From positions 62,001-126,000 of the forward strand of contig JANATF010000024.1 of assembly GCA_029449245.1 (NCBI GenBank): DNA of 64,000 nucleotides. The letters are read 5' to 3'. The notes below the pieces were generated by a model. It worked only from the letters and a program-made list of their open reading frames with translations, was not told the origin of the DNA and ran no database searches. The position numbers and the translations under genes were made by a program. The DNA comes from Mortierella alpina. Taxonomy: Eukaryota; Mortierellomycota; Mortierellomycetes; Mortierellales; Mortierellaceae. Below are positions 22,476 through 33,144 of the stretch, piece after piece (within the stretch, counting starts at the first letter, position 1; the number at the start of each line of letters is the position of its first letter).

Positions 22476-24460
22476 ATGTGGCGAGGACTGAAAACTTGGC
22501 TTGTTCAATTCTTACTTTCGGTTTGCGCAATGTCGATCTTCCACAAGCTTCACCACAGTCCTTCCTTTCAGTCAACGTTGGATCGCAACAACCTTCGCAA
22601 CGCCGGACCCATCCGACATGAATTGACAACACGGCGCTACAGTTCCTATCCAGGAGCTTTTCCTCATTTCTTTTCCATTTTCCTGCTCATGCGACTTTTC
22701 TTGATATTTGCAGCCGCTCAAGCCCCAAATCCTGTCTGCTTTATGGCATTCACAACCGTTGATGAAAAGACTCTGTATATTCAAGGCGGCAGCGAATTCG
22801 GTTTCAACCGTGGATACACCAACCATTTTTTTGCTTTGGATCTCAACCAGTCGAGCTGGGATACATCTAATCCACCATGGAAAGCCCTCACAGTAGGAAC
22901 AGGTGCACAGATAGCGCCCGTCGATGGAGCTCACTCAATGACTGTATCCAGGGACAAGCAGAGTCTGATAGTCTGGGGGAGTGGTACTGGAATCTCAGTC
23001 TACAATATCGCGAGCGGCTCTTGGTCCGTACCCTCTCCAATGCCGCCGAACACGTGGCATTTTTACGGGTTTCAAGCTGTAACAGATCCAGGTTCGGGAT
23101 TGATATATATCCCAACAGGAGCCAACAATAGGTCAACCTTGATGGAGACCGACCCTGTTAGCATGATGGAGTACGATCCTGCTACGGGCAACAGTCAAGT
23201 GATTCCTATGCCTGCTCAGATTGCAAGCCAAGTCATATTCTACAGTGCAGTTTGGTCCACGCAACGCAGCTCTATCCTCCTGTACGGAGGGTTCATGCTT
23301 TCCAGCAGCGCTACCAATCCAAACCTTTGGGAATATGTGCCAGTAACATCTTCCTGGAGTCTTGTTGTAAGTCAGACCTCCTTCATGCCGGGTTGTCAGT
23401 AATTTAGGCAAATTGGAGCTTACTTCGGTGTGTGTTTTCATTTAAAGATTACAACAGGACCGTCCCCAGGAGCTGTGGATAGTCATTGCATGGTGCCTGG
23501 TAAGAAAGCAGTAATTATGTTTAATTCCAATGGGAATGCATAACTCAAGTCTGATATTTCGTAACCAACGATGATATTAGCATACAACGGAACCAAAATG
23601 GTTCTGTTTGGCGGTGAGACGCCTACACGTCAACCTTTGGGCAGTATTTATATCCTGGATGTTCAGAGTATGTCATGGACTAAAGGCACGGACACCACTC
23701 CATCTCTGAATCGAGGAAACATGGCCTGCACTATTGCAGGGGACAACTTTGTAGCCTGGGGAGGTATGTTCAGTAAAATTACCACTCGTAACGTGAAACG
23801 TGAACTTGCGAACGATATATGTTGTCCAATTTATCAACAATGGTCGAACTGTCATTGCCAATTTTTTGGACTGGGCTGCTAGGTTATCAGCATGTCGAAA
23901 ATACCAGCTCGCTCAGAACACCTGTCATATACAACCTGAAGACCAACCAATGGACGACCCAGTTCAGTTTGCAAGCTTCGAGTACAACTCCCAACAAAAA
24001 CATCATTGGCGTTGTCATTGGAGGCTCTATTGCCGGTGTTATTGTGCTGGTGGCTATTAGTTTCTTTGCATACACGCGCTACAAATCTATCAGAAAACGT
24101 CGAGACGACAGTCTAATTTCATCACTCGTTGCTATAGAAAACAGCAGCGGCCGCAAGAACATGCAAACCGTCAATACTGTTCTCCATGATACCCCATCCT
24201 CTCAGGAACAACCTTCAGCGAGTAAGAGAATTCACGCTCCAAGTCAGCTTGGCCAATCCCCTCACACCATCTTACCCGCGGATACAGACAAGAATCTTGG
24301 ACACGGAATGGAAGTCGCCGTTCCGAACGACAGCATTGTCAACGAGGGTGACCCTTCGCCATCAAATACGCGCAGAATATTCCAAAATCCTCAAGATCGT
24401 GGGCAAATTACTCCAAGCTTACCGTCATTGTCAAGAAATCCGCAGTTGCTTCAGCCTTAG
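22476..24460 (+). CDS. Kelch-repeat single-pass membrane protein
   Basis: Exons: first part to 23366, then 23448-23499, 23581-23763 and 23883-24460. All have GT/AG ends and matching phases. The start is uncertain: ATGs at 22476 and 22692 both precede APNPVCFMAFTTVDEKTLYI, and a signal peptide interrupted by an intron is possible. Several kelch blades are visible (LYIQGGSEFG, SILLYGGFM, MVLFGGETP, VAWGG). A transmembrane helix follows (IIGVVIGGSIAGVIVLVAIS), then a basic cytoplasmic tail rich in Ser/Thr/Pro. The plan suggests an extracellular beta-propeller anchored in the membrane; no ligand or role is known. The tail may once have been longer: another frame continues HRPTSYDDNAHLEEHYQQQQ and stops near 24533. 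Confidence 0.82.
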
Positions 24461-24708
24461 GGCATCGGCCAACTTCCTACGACGACAATGCGCATTTGGA
24501 GGAGCATTACCAGCAACAGCAACAATATACCTAAAATATCTCTTTTGCATCTGCGCACCATTTATCCCTAGCAGCCGCAAGGTTGAGACGTGTGGGCATC
24601 CTTACGAATGTGTTGTTGGAAAGTTGTAGACGTAGACGCTGTCTTGTAGTTTGTCGATTGAGCATCGTTGTAGATACTGTAGCATACGGTTACTGTAACG
24701 AGGATTTT

Positions 24709-25870
24709 GCCCTAATCTTTCAAGGCGCAGTCCTTTATGGTAGGAAAAAGAACTATAAACTACGTGTTTGTTTCCTGATTCGACATGGCTTCGACATCCA
24801 AGATTCAAGATTAATGTTTGACATGGACGAGGAAGACAAGATGCTGACGATATTTGCAACAACGTAAAAAAAAAACCATTGCAAAAGACCTTGTCGGTGA
24901 ATTGAGACGCTGCTTGCTCCATTTCAACGGACATCCTGGCACCCTACCCACAAGACCTTAATTTCCAAGCAAGTCCCACAGACATGTTCTCGCACTGGCC
25001 ATGAGAGCATTTTGCCACCCCGCTGCCCATCGAGATTTTGAATAATGCATGTGGAAGGAACGCCGCTTCTTCAGATTTATTTTTTTGTACTTTCTTACTT
25101 CTCTATCAGGCCTATACTCGATACCAACTAGCCTCGAATGACAGACTCTTTGCCAGCAAAGCTGCCCAGGGTGCACCACGGGGAGGTGGTCTGTCGTCGC
25201 ACCCCAAAAACGTTTCTTTTTTCAAGTGGTTTGCTCCACCTCCTCTTTGAGTTTATAGCGCGAGGTAGAGGCAAACTCGCGGGGCCTTTGCAGGTGTCGC
25301 CCATCAGCGATTTTTGCGAGTGGTTGACTCCACCCTCCACTATCTTGTCTAGGCGGTAGGGCGCACCCGCCCTCCACTATCTTGTCTTAGCGGTAGGGCA
25401 CACCCGCTCTCCACTATCTTGTCTAGGCGGTAGGGCGCACCCGCCATCCACTATCTTGTTTTAGCGGTAGGGCACACCCGCTCTCCACTATCTTGTTGAA
25501 GCGGTAGGGCGCACCCGCTGCCTTGCCTATGTGGAAGACGAGAGGGTCAGTGAGGAAAAGAAGAAAAAAAGAAGAGCGAAACGCGACGGATGGACCCTGA
25601 TATTTATACCTGTGCGAGCTAGGGAGACTGTCTTTTTTTTTTTTTTTTTGGTGTCACGAAAAACGAATGGGCAACGAAGGGACCTTGCCATGCATTAGTG
25701 GGCCAAAAAAAACACTATGGGAAAGAGAGAGTGAAGAACAAGAGGACGGCTTTCCACCTTGGGGCTTGAGGAGCGTGGCACACCCACACTGGAGGTGTGA
25801 CATTCGAGCAAGAAGGTGTGCTCTTTCACACTCCCCTCTGTCACCATGCGAATGTATGTTCTTTTGGTAT
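24709..25870 (+). mobile_element. Dispersed 1.2-kb repeat, copy B
   Basis: Direct-orientation copy of 16380-17530, practically identical over about 900 bp, including the five-unit 37-bp array at 25335-25519 and the T run near 25633. Homology starts abruptly at GCCCTAATC about 175 bp after the kelch tail. Unlike copies A and C it lacks the adaptor-like gene fragment upstream. It carries a 17-bp deletion near 24763 relative to A (GGTACCGAGTGAGAGCG absent) and has one fewer CTTCGACATGG copy. Confidence 0.82.
25335..25519 (+). repeat. Five-unit 37-bp tandem array in copy B
   Basis: Same unit sequence, number and order as in copy A. Confidence 0.9.
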
Positions 25871-26265
25871 CTACATTTTAAGCCCACTTGTGTGCACAGC
25901 AGGAGATTGACTTCCCCATTGACCTGCGACCGTGCGTATGTGTACTGGGCGTATTGCTCTCGACTGACCCATAGGCGGTCAAAGCAGCTGCCGCAAGAGT
26001 ATGATATGGTCGTTGCATCCCAAACCCCCCTCTCTTGGGGCGTTCTCGTTTTTTTTTTGGACATGGTAGCATTTAGGCATAAGCAACCCCGCCCAAACGA
26101 AAGGCCCAGGAGGCCCTGGGTCTTTCTTCATTAAAAGAGAGTCCCAGTTTCTCAGATCGTTTGGTGAATCTCAAGATCAAACAATATGCAACTCCTCCAC
26201 TGCCAAACAATAGAATTATGGCGGTTGCCCATTTGCACATGCCCGCAAAGCTGATTTTTAAGGTA
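25871..26265. other. Intergenic spacer between mobile elements
   Basis: Includes CGTGCGTATGTGTACTGGGCGTATTG, a version of which recurs in opposite orientation near 50530-50575 beside copy C. So the repeat's surroundings share more sequence than the core. No gene is seen. Confidence 0.5.
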
Positions 26266-27179
26266 CAGTCAACCTCCACTTAGCCGATACTCTATAAACC
26301 GATATCCCTTCTACACCGACATCCTAGCATGGTCTCAACGTCGGAACCTAGTGTTGACCAATAAAACCCTCTTGTGCGTTATCCGATGAAGAAGCCTGGT
26401 CCCAATTTTAATGTGTAAACGTAGTAATGCCGATGTATAATACCCTCTAAGCCGATATTTCTGCGGTGTGAACTCAGGTGCATAACCTCTACTTAGACGT
26501 TATTTGTGAGAGGAGGAGCTGCTCGAAGATGACTTTGATGAAGACGATTGAAAGTGAAAGGATAGGGTGCTGGAAGATGAGCTGGATGAAGATGTTTGTC
26601 CCGAGTTGCCGCGTATAGATGTGTTCGACGATGAGGAACTGTTGGTGGATGTAGACCCATGAGAGGTAGAGCTGCCTGAAGAGGAGTGTGAGGAAGAGCA
26701 GCCGCTGTCTAAGGGTTCCTGGGGCTGGCTGGTTGTGCTGGCAGCTTTGAGAATGTCATGGATATGATTTTGACCGATGCAGTTTTTCAACATTCGTATG
26801 CAAGCTTGCATTCTTCTTTGCTCGTTCGTGAGCGTGACCTTGCCCATTCGTTGCCGAGTACCGGTTTTGCCTTTGCCTTTGAGACCCTGGTGCTTTCGAG
26901 GTAACATATTTTTCGAGATATCTCTTTGCTTTGCTACAGAAGGTGGAAGAAGATGTGATGGAAAATGGCGATAGAAAAGATGTATTGTCGGTTATATATA
27001 GCATTGGAGTTCGAGATGCATCCAATGTTAAGACCTACAGGCCAGATGAAAACGCGGTGAGAATGGAACGCGCCTCAACAAACTATTAAAATTTACAGTG
27101 CCCTCTCTTCCTCGACCAACCCTCCAAGCCGATATATCTCCCTTGGTCCCGACGAGAACGGTTAAGAGGGGTTTGGATG
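26266..27179. mobile_element. Non-autonomous pogo/Tc1-like element with TA flanks
   Basis: The left end is TA|CAGTCAACCTCCACTTAGCCGAT. The right end, read on the other strand, is TA|CATCCAAACCCCTCTTAACCG; the two match at most positions, and each is flanked by TA. Subterminal motifs of the type CCCTC(C/T)AAGCCGATAT recur at about 26431 and 27119. These are features of pogo-type DNA elements. The 914-bp interval lacks a DDE transposase, so it would need one in trans. Its only long frame is a Ser-rich minus-strand ORF, listed separately. Confidence 0.65.
26500..26907 (-). CDS. Small basic, Ser-rich ORF inside the pogo-like element
   Basis: 135 codons from an ATG at 26907. The N-terminal third is basic (MLPRKHQGLKGKGKTGTR), a short helix-prone segment follows (NEQRRMQACIRMLKNCI), and the rest is almost only Ser, with Thr, Gly and His. 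I do not recognise it. It may be a decayed transposase terminus or a chance frame in GAAGAT-type low-complexity DNA. Confidence 0.3.
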   Translation of the reverse strand: MLPRKHQGLKGKGKTGTRQRMGKVTLTNEQRRMQACIRMLKNCIGQNHIHDILKAASTTSQPQEPLDSGCSSSHSSSGSSTSHGSTSTNSSSSSNTSIRGNSGQTSSSSSSSSTLSFHFQSSSSKSSSSSSSSHK

Positions 27180-27441
27180 TAGTCAAAGGTTGCCAGACGA
27201 TCAACGTCGGCACCCATACTTTTATCTACTTGTTTGTTCGTCTCTAATCAAAAATGGGAAGGGATGTATCAACAAAGCAGTGGAGGGGAGGAGAGGAAGA
27301 AGGTAAAAAAAATACAAACGAAGAAATCGCCGTTCTATACACAAACAAAAAAAATGATGAAAGCGCGATCCACACCCCCACAATCAATATGGGTTTGGGA
27401 AAGGAGGAGGAAAACTAGTTAAAGGGCTCCTTGCGTTTTTC

Positions 27442-28638
27442 TTAAAAGCGGGTCGAGTTTCCGCCACCGGCATTGCCGCTGAAGACCAACTTGTTGGGGG
27501 AGCCCTTCAGCTCTCCCTGGATCTTGCCCTGGGTAGCAGTTTGGGTCAACTTGTCAAACAAAGCCTGAGCAGTGTCCAATCCACCCGCCGCCAAGTACAG
27601 GGCCGCGACACCAACGACGTGAGGGGTGGCCATCGAGGTTCCGGAGATGGTGTTCTTGGCCGTGGCGCCTCCAATCCAAGACGAGGTAATGTCAACACCA
27701 GGCGCAAAGATTTCGACACACTTGCCAAAAGACGTGAACGAAGCCGTCTGATCCTCCTTATCCGAGGCAGCGACTGTCAGCGTGTTCTGAGCACCGGAGG
27801 GCGATCCATCACAGGCATCCACGTTCTCGTCATTGCCTGCAGCGACGATCAAGGGGATGTTCTTGGCAAACAGACGACCCGCAGCATCATCAATGGCCTT
27901 GGACTTGCCACCTCCGAGAGACATGTTGACCACAGACTTGCCAGCCGTGGCATGCTGAGCAACCCAGTCCATACCAGAGACCACGCCCGAGGTGGCACCG
28001 GAACCTTGAGCATCAAGGACCTTGACGCCGACGAGGTTGACCTTCTTGGCCACACCATAAGTGGTACCACCGATGGTTCCGGCAACGTGGGTACCGTGAC
28101 CGTTCTCGTCAGTATCCTTGGATCCCTGGACAAAGTTGGCACCAAACTTGGCACGGCCCTTGAACTCCGAGTGCTCAGCATAGATACCCGTGTCGACAAT
28201 GTAGGCGGTGACACCGGAGCCGGCAGCGTCGTTGTAGACAAAGGGCTTGGTCAGGTCCAGGTCCTGCTCGGAGACACGGGTGAGACCCCAGGATGGGGGA
28301 TTGGCCTGCTGGGCATTGATGGTGATGATGGCATCTTGCTCAATGTACTCGACCTCGGGCGAGGCCTGGATTTCCTTGAGAGCAGCAGCGTTGATGGTGG
28401 CGTGGAATCCAGGGAAGGACTTGAACTCCTTCAGGATCTTGGGCTTGGTCTGGCCAAGACCGTTGTGGCGCTGACCAATGCTGTCGAACTTGGGGACAAA
28501 GTTGCTGGCGGTTTGACCAGACTTGAGTACGACAATGTAAGAATCAGGGATGGGCTTGCCGTTGGTGGCATGGGGGACCATGGGAGCAGCCTGGACCAAG
28601 GCAATGCAGGCAGCGAGGATCACGGTAGTGTACTTCAT
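27442..28638 (-). CDS. Secreted proteinase K-like subtilase (S8 family)
   Basis: Intronless, 398 residues. It has a signal peptide at about 1-17 (MKYTTVILAACIALVQA), an inhibitor-I9 propeptide with SYIVVLKSG near 33 and VEYIEQDAIIT near 98, then the catalytic domain. The triad is visible: Asp in VTAYIVDTGIY, His in NGHGTHVAGTIGG, Ser in SGTSMATPHVVG; the oxyanion Asn lies in VAAGNDE. The length and pre-pro-mature layout match fungal proteinase K relatives, which degrade extracellular protein. The ATG at 28638 sits at the expected signal-peptide start. It lies 260 bp from the pogo-like element, with their ends facing. Confidence 0.95.
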   Translation of the reverse strand: MKYTTVILAACIALVQAAPMVPHATNGKPIPDSYIVVLKSGQTASNFVPKFDSIGQRHNGLGQTKPKILKEFKSFPGFHATINAAALKEIQASPEVEYIEQDAIITINAQQANPPSWGLTRVSEQDLDLTKPFVYNDAAGSGVTAYIVDTGIYAEHSEFKGRAKFGANFVQGSKDTDENGHGTHVAGTIGGTTYGVAKKVNLVGVKVLDAQGSGATSGVVSGMDWVAQHATAGKSVVNMSLGGGKSKAIDDAAGRLFAKNIPLIVAAGNDENVDACDGSPSGAQNTLTVAASDKEDQTASFTSFGKCVEIFAPGVDITSSWIGGATAKNTISGTSMATPHVVGVAALYLAAGGLDTAQALFDKLTQTATQGKIQGELKGSPNKLVFSGNAGGGNSTRF

Positions 28639-31600
28639 GATGAGATGTGAGGGGTTGTAAGTGGTTAAAAAAGTTGGTTCAAAAGAGGAGTCGGAAAGAC
28701 TGGAGTGAAGGTAATGAGCGCGAGAAGAGAGTCAGGTGTGAGTGGAGAATGAGAAGGTTGGAAGGCGATGATGGAAGAAGATGTGGTATGAAGAAAAAAA
28801 AAGGGAGGGAAGCGTAGCTTCTTTTATACGCGTTCTTGTTTATTTCGGTGCATGCATACAGTACCTGAACTAATGCCTGCCTGGAAACCCTTGCTTACAG
28901 CCTTCTGACTGTGCGCAAGATGCATCGCACATGTACACCTGTAACGGAGGACTTGTTGTCTGCATGCGTGAATTTGCAAAGAAAAGTAAATAGATAATCT
29001 GCCCTAATCAATTGCCTGCTTACACATTGTACGCGACAAAATATTTTTAAATTTTCGTTAATGCACTAGTGCTTGCCCTCCCTTGAAATCAGGGGTTATG
29101 TCCCTGGGGTTTGGGCATATCGGCGAAGCAAATTACCCATTCATGGGAAACGTTTGGCTTCCAATAATCTTTTTTTCTTCGAGAGTTGGCCACTCCTTGG
29201 CGGACGCCGTGTTTCCTTCAACTCGCTATCTTTCCCATGAGAGTCACAAGCGACCATAAGGAATTGCAGTCGGTAGACTATTCCAGCGACAACAACATTG
29301 AGGATCCCCTAGCGAAAAAAAACCTTGTCCATGGTTTATTTTGAGCGTCAATACGTTCGACACAGCTGTAAACCAAACCAGGGGGTGTTTTTTTTCTCAA
29401 AGAGAGAGAGAGAGTCGTCATTGTTAAGAGCATGTCGATAGGTAGACCAAAAAACAACTCTTGTTTTTTGAACACAAAAGGGCGCCACCTTCTGCTCAAT
29501 GATTATATTCATTACTCATTTTCTTCACACAATTCTCAAGGGCTCAATTCAGGGTTGAACTCCAAGAAATAAAAAAACTATGCTTTCAACCATGTGCAAT
29601 CGATACGGCGCGAAAGTCGCATGTTTTGTAGTGAATGGTATCACCTACTGGTCCACCCTTTGTCACAACATTTATTTTATGAGCCGCTAAGGAACCATTG
29701 AGAGCCTCCCTGGACGCTAGTGAATCATGCCGCCTCATTGGCCAGTCGACATGTTCGCATCACGCTCTTGGCCGCGTCCAACCAACCAGGGGGCTGAACC
29801 AGGTGAACCAGGGACATGAGAGAGAGAAAATGACATACATGCGTTAGTCTATAAGTTTTCGTAGAACCCGTCTCTGAGCAACATATCATTGCAGGCAATA
29901 AGCAAGTTCAGGGCACAAAATATTGCGCACACATGTCGCGATCTAAAGGGAACCAAGGATCGTGACCCTATTGGACGCCGGAGGTGCCAGGGATCGGAGG
30001 GGTGTCCCAGACTTGATGTCCCTTGCTAAACTTTTGGCGCATAGATTCAGGTACTAGCACCGTAGCGCGATATCATCGGACCAACGGTGCAACAAAAGAA
30101 AAGGTGTCATTTTTATGGTTCATCCGATGCCAGCAGCAGCAGGTTTTGGCAGGGAGGCATCAGAACAGAAGCATTCTTTTGTCGCGGTGTGAATGAGATT
30201 CGATCCTGAGACCCTACCCATGTCCAAAAAGGTCTCTTACATGATGAGCTGAGATCTCATGCTCGCTAGAGAATGGCTGGTAGGAAGAGGTCCAATGATT
30301 GCTCGCGAGACGACAACTCCCCCCTTGCATTACAGTTCCTTGAGTCCCGAGTATACTGATTTAGGAAAATGAGAAAACCGCCTCTAGATCAGTGTCTCTG
30401 TGCCTCTCCCTTGAAGGCACGCTGCAAAGTGCTGTCTCTACAAGCACTGAGATGCGACATGATGTTAGGTAAACTGACGAAAAAAGTATGGACTGAATGT
30501 TCTTCAGCGCGTCGCAAAGACTTCCAATACGCGTACACTTTTTTTTAAACTTACCTCGAGAGACTGAGACCTTTCTTATTTGCTCGTGTGAATGTTCACA
30601 GCTACACCTGAAAAAGTACATGATAATCTACCGAGGTACCTGGTCAAGCCTTATGCCGTGCAGATATAGTATTTTCTTTTAACTTCCTGAGAAAAGAGGG
30701 CGTCGCTTAGCGTCGAAAAAAGAAATAAACTGTCAGGGACTTGGATCTCCATCGGTGAATATGAGCCCGTTATGGACTAAAAGAATATTGCCATTGCAGC
30801 AGGGCGATCGAATAGGCTTAGATACGCGCAGTGTTGTATACCCCGTGGCTCTGTACATGTATGTACCCGGCAAGATGATACGCAAGAAACAAAGGGTTCA
30901 GACTTGTGTTTTAGCGTGGGTGTTTGCGCGGTGTTTGAGTGGGGACACCACTCATTTGAAGACACCTCCCTTCCCTTCATCACCCGCGTCGCTTTGTAGC
31001 CAGCCAACCAAGTTTCCTCCCTCGCGACGCCTACTCCATCATGATCACGATCGGCGGCACCTGGCCCTGGACTAAGAGAAAATAGTAGGGCTGTATTTTT
31101 CCACTACTGTAGGCTAAGGCCCTTGCATGAGTGCATGGGGGGGAAGGTGATCTCGCGAGGGTTACTATGCGCCTAAACCAAAATGCACGCACATGTACTA
31201 CTCCAACTCCTTTTACTCTCACTCTCGCACTCTCTCTTGGTTTGTGATAATCAGACTATGTGCGATATACACGCTAGTCCTGAGTCTCTGTGTAATCTTT
31301 GAAGTCTCATGGACACACCTCATGCTGCGGGATGCCGTCTGGCCTGATCCCACACTAAATTTAATCGAGTCGACAGAGAAAGAAGGACTGGAAAAAAAGA
31401 ATTGCATCGTTCAACGCGTACACGAGAAGGTACCCACGAGCGCAGCTTCCATATATTTCTTTTCAAGTATTACTCGTTTCCTTCTGCGCCTCGACCTCAA
31501 ACGCAAATGACCTGTCCATTCTCTCTTATTTCATTTCCTTTCCATATGAGTAGACGATACTATGGCTGACTGACTGACCAATCCCGACCAGCGGGATTCA

Positions 31601-32470
31601 ACAGTTGCGCATGGTTCAAGCAGAAATGTGCCTCTCAATTGCACTCCGTTTCAATATCTCCAAATTAAATGATCAATAATGCAGGAGGATCGATGCGGGT
31701 GGGGTGAATACATCAGCCATCAGGGGATGCGTGTCCTGCTCAATAGATCCGTCTTAAACACACAAGGGGGGGAGATTTGCGCGTGTAATGATAACCTGGT
31801 GACTACTCAGATCCCGTGACGAAAGAATCCTCAGATTTTCAAAGGAAAGCTCGAGCTCTTTTGAACAAGGATGAGAGCCATGGAACTGGAGGTATAATAC
31901 ATAAGCTGCAGTAATTTCACCTTTGGCCGAATCCTCCCGATCAACCGCGCACAACGACGATATGCGCAAAAGAAAATCGAAATGTTTTGAGGGAGCTGTC
32001 ATCGTCTGAGTGCTCAGCAGCTTGGACTCAATCGACTCTGTCCAGAAAAAGATCGATTTTGGCGTGTGTAGGAGTGAGCAGGGGTGTACATGCCAAACCC
32101 CCCCTGTACCGGTTCTAAAAGACCAACAGGAGTGTTTCTGGCGTAGGCGTCAAGGCTGAGAATAACATCAGTTAGATATATTACGCGAGAACACCCCCAC
32201 AAGCTAGCCTACTTGCACGATCCATCTACATTCTGTCTCTGCAGTAATAGCAAAACCATTTATAAAATCGATGTAGTCAGCATGGACCTACATCTCACTT
32301 TCACTTGAGACTCCTTCGCAGCTCCTCGCTCATCCGAATTGTCTGTCCTTATCCTAATCAGCCAGCTGAGCTTATTAAAGGTATGATATAGTCTTTATCA
32401 TCCTCCTCACTGCCTTCTGATATTGTTGACACTATGCTAAAACAAGGTCGTATGTATATCTTATGCTTAG
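28639..32470. other. 3.8-kb gene-poor stretch
   Basis: Upstream region of the subtilase, then sequence with no recognisable coding, repeat or RNA content. Contains an AG run near 29401 and many short frames with random-looking translations. A tRNA-like B-box resemblance near 30,200 (minus) was checked and rejected. Confidence 0.55.
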
Positions 32471-32647
32471 ATGCAGAAACACCTCGCGTTTATTCCAGTG
32501 CTGTGTTTGATGTTCATAGCCGCCTTAGCAACAGGACAGAGGGACACCGACATTCCATGCAAGACTTATTCCGACTGCAATGACAATGCTTGTGGTCCGC
32601 GTACCGCGGGGAAATGTATCAATGGTTTATGCAAGTGTTACGACTGA
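32471..32647 (+). CDS. Small secreted six-cysteine peptide, defensin-like gamma-core
   Basis: 58 codons plus stop. Residues 1-22 form a textbook signal peptide (basic start, hydrophobic core LAFIPVLCLMFIAALA, then TG|Q). The mature part is about 36 residues with six cysteines spaced C-x5-C-x4-C-x7-C-x4-C-x-C, ending in a GKC....CKC gamma-core followed by Tyr-Asp. This resembles cysteine-stabilised alpha-beta defensin-type peptides found across eukaryotes, except that the second and third cysteines are separated by four residues, not the canonical three. A TTAG just before the ATG could be a splice acceptor, so a 5' exon is possible. Function is unknown: antimicrobial, effector-like or ion-channel-binding roles would all fit the shape. 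Confidence 0.65.
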   Translation: MQKHLAFIPVLCLMFIAALATGQRDTDIPCKTYSDCNDNACGPRTAGKCINGLCKCYD

Positions 32648-33144
32648 ATAATAGAGACGTCAATTGAGCCGTTTTCCTTGTTGCGAAGATATCAAGGATC
32701 CTCTAACCCTGTAGTTTCTAGTCAGAAACTCAAAACAAAATAAATTAGCTAACAGCCTTTGCGAGGCAGTCCTCTATTTCTAGACTGAAACGGTCTCTCT
32801 GGATGCGATGTCGCAACAGTCATGAGCTTTCTTAGCCTTCATGATGTCTTTGAAGTTGTCGACGCTATCTTCAAACTGGATCTTGACTGAAAGAGCCCTG
32901 GATACAAGTCTTCCCTTTCCACAAGACAGAGCAGCGTTATTTCACTTGCTCGCCATATTTGAGCAGCGATTACCAAATTCAATTTCACTCAATCAACGCG
33001 CACGAACGTGTTTCAGGTATGAGGTCAAAGCTCCCTGTAAAAAAAAAAAAACGAAGCCAGATTCCTCGTGAGGAACGCTATATTACGGCGGGTGATTGGG
33101 TTGTTACAATTTCTACAAGTACAGGGCCACTAGCGAGTTTTGGT
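32648..33144. other. Intergenic between convergent genes
   Basis: 3' flanks of the small peptide gene (plus) and the ankyrin gene (minus), with an A run near 33039. No gene seen. Confidence 0.55.

Noticed and set aside
16352-25870. Complete LTR retrotransposon with copies A and B as LTRs
   Set aside because: No gag, protease, reverse transcriptase or integrase between the repeats; the content is Harbinger, Helitron and a host-like kelch gene.
27541-28650. 369-codon plus-strand frame opposite the subtilase
   Set aside because: A shadow frame of a well-supported minus-strand gene, with no recognisable domains.
30180-30260. Minus-strand tRNA-like block with GGATCGAATCTC
   Set aside because: A D-stem can be drawn but the T-stem and acceptor stem do not pair.
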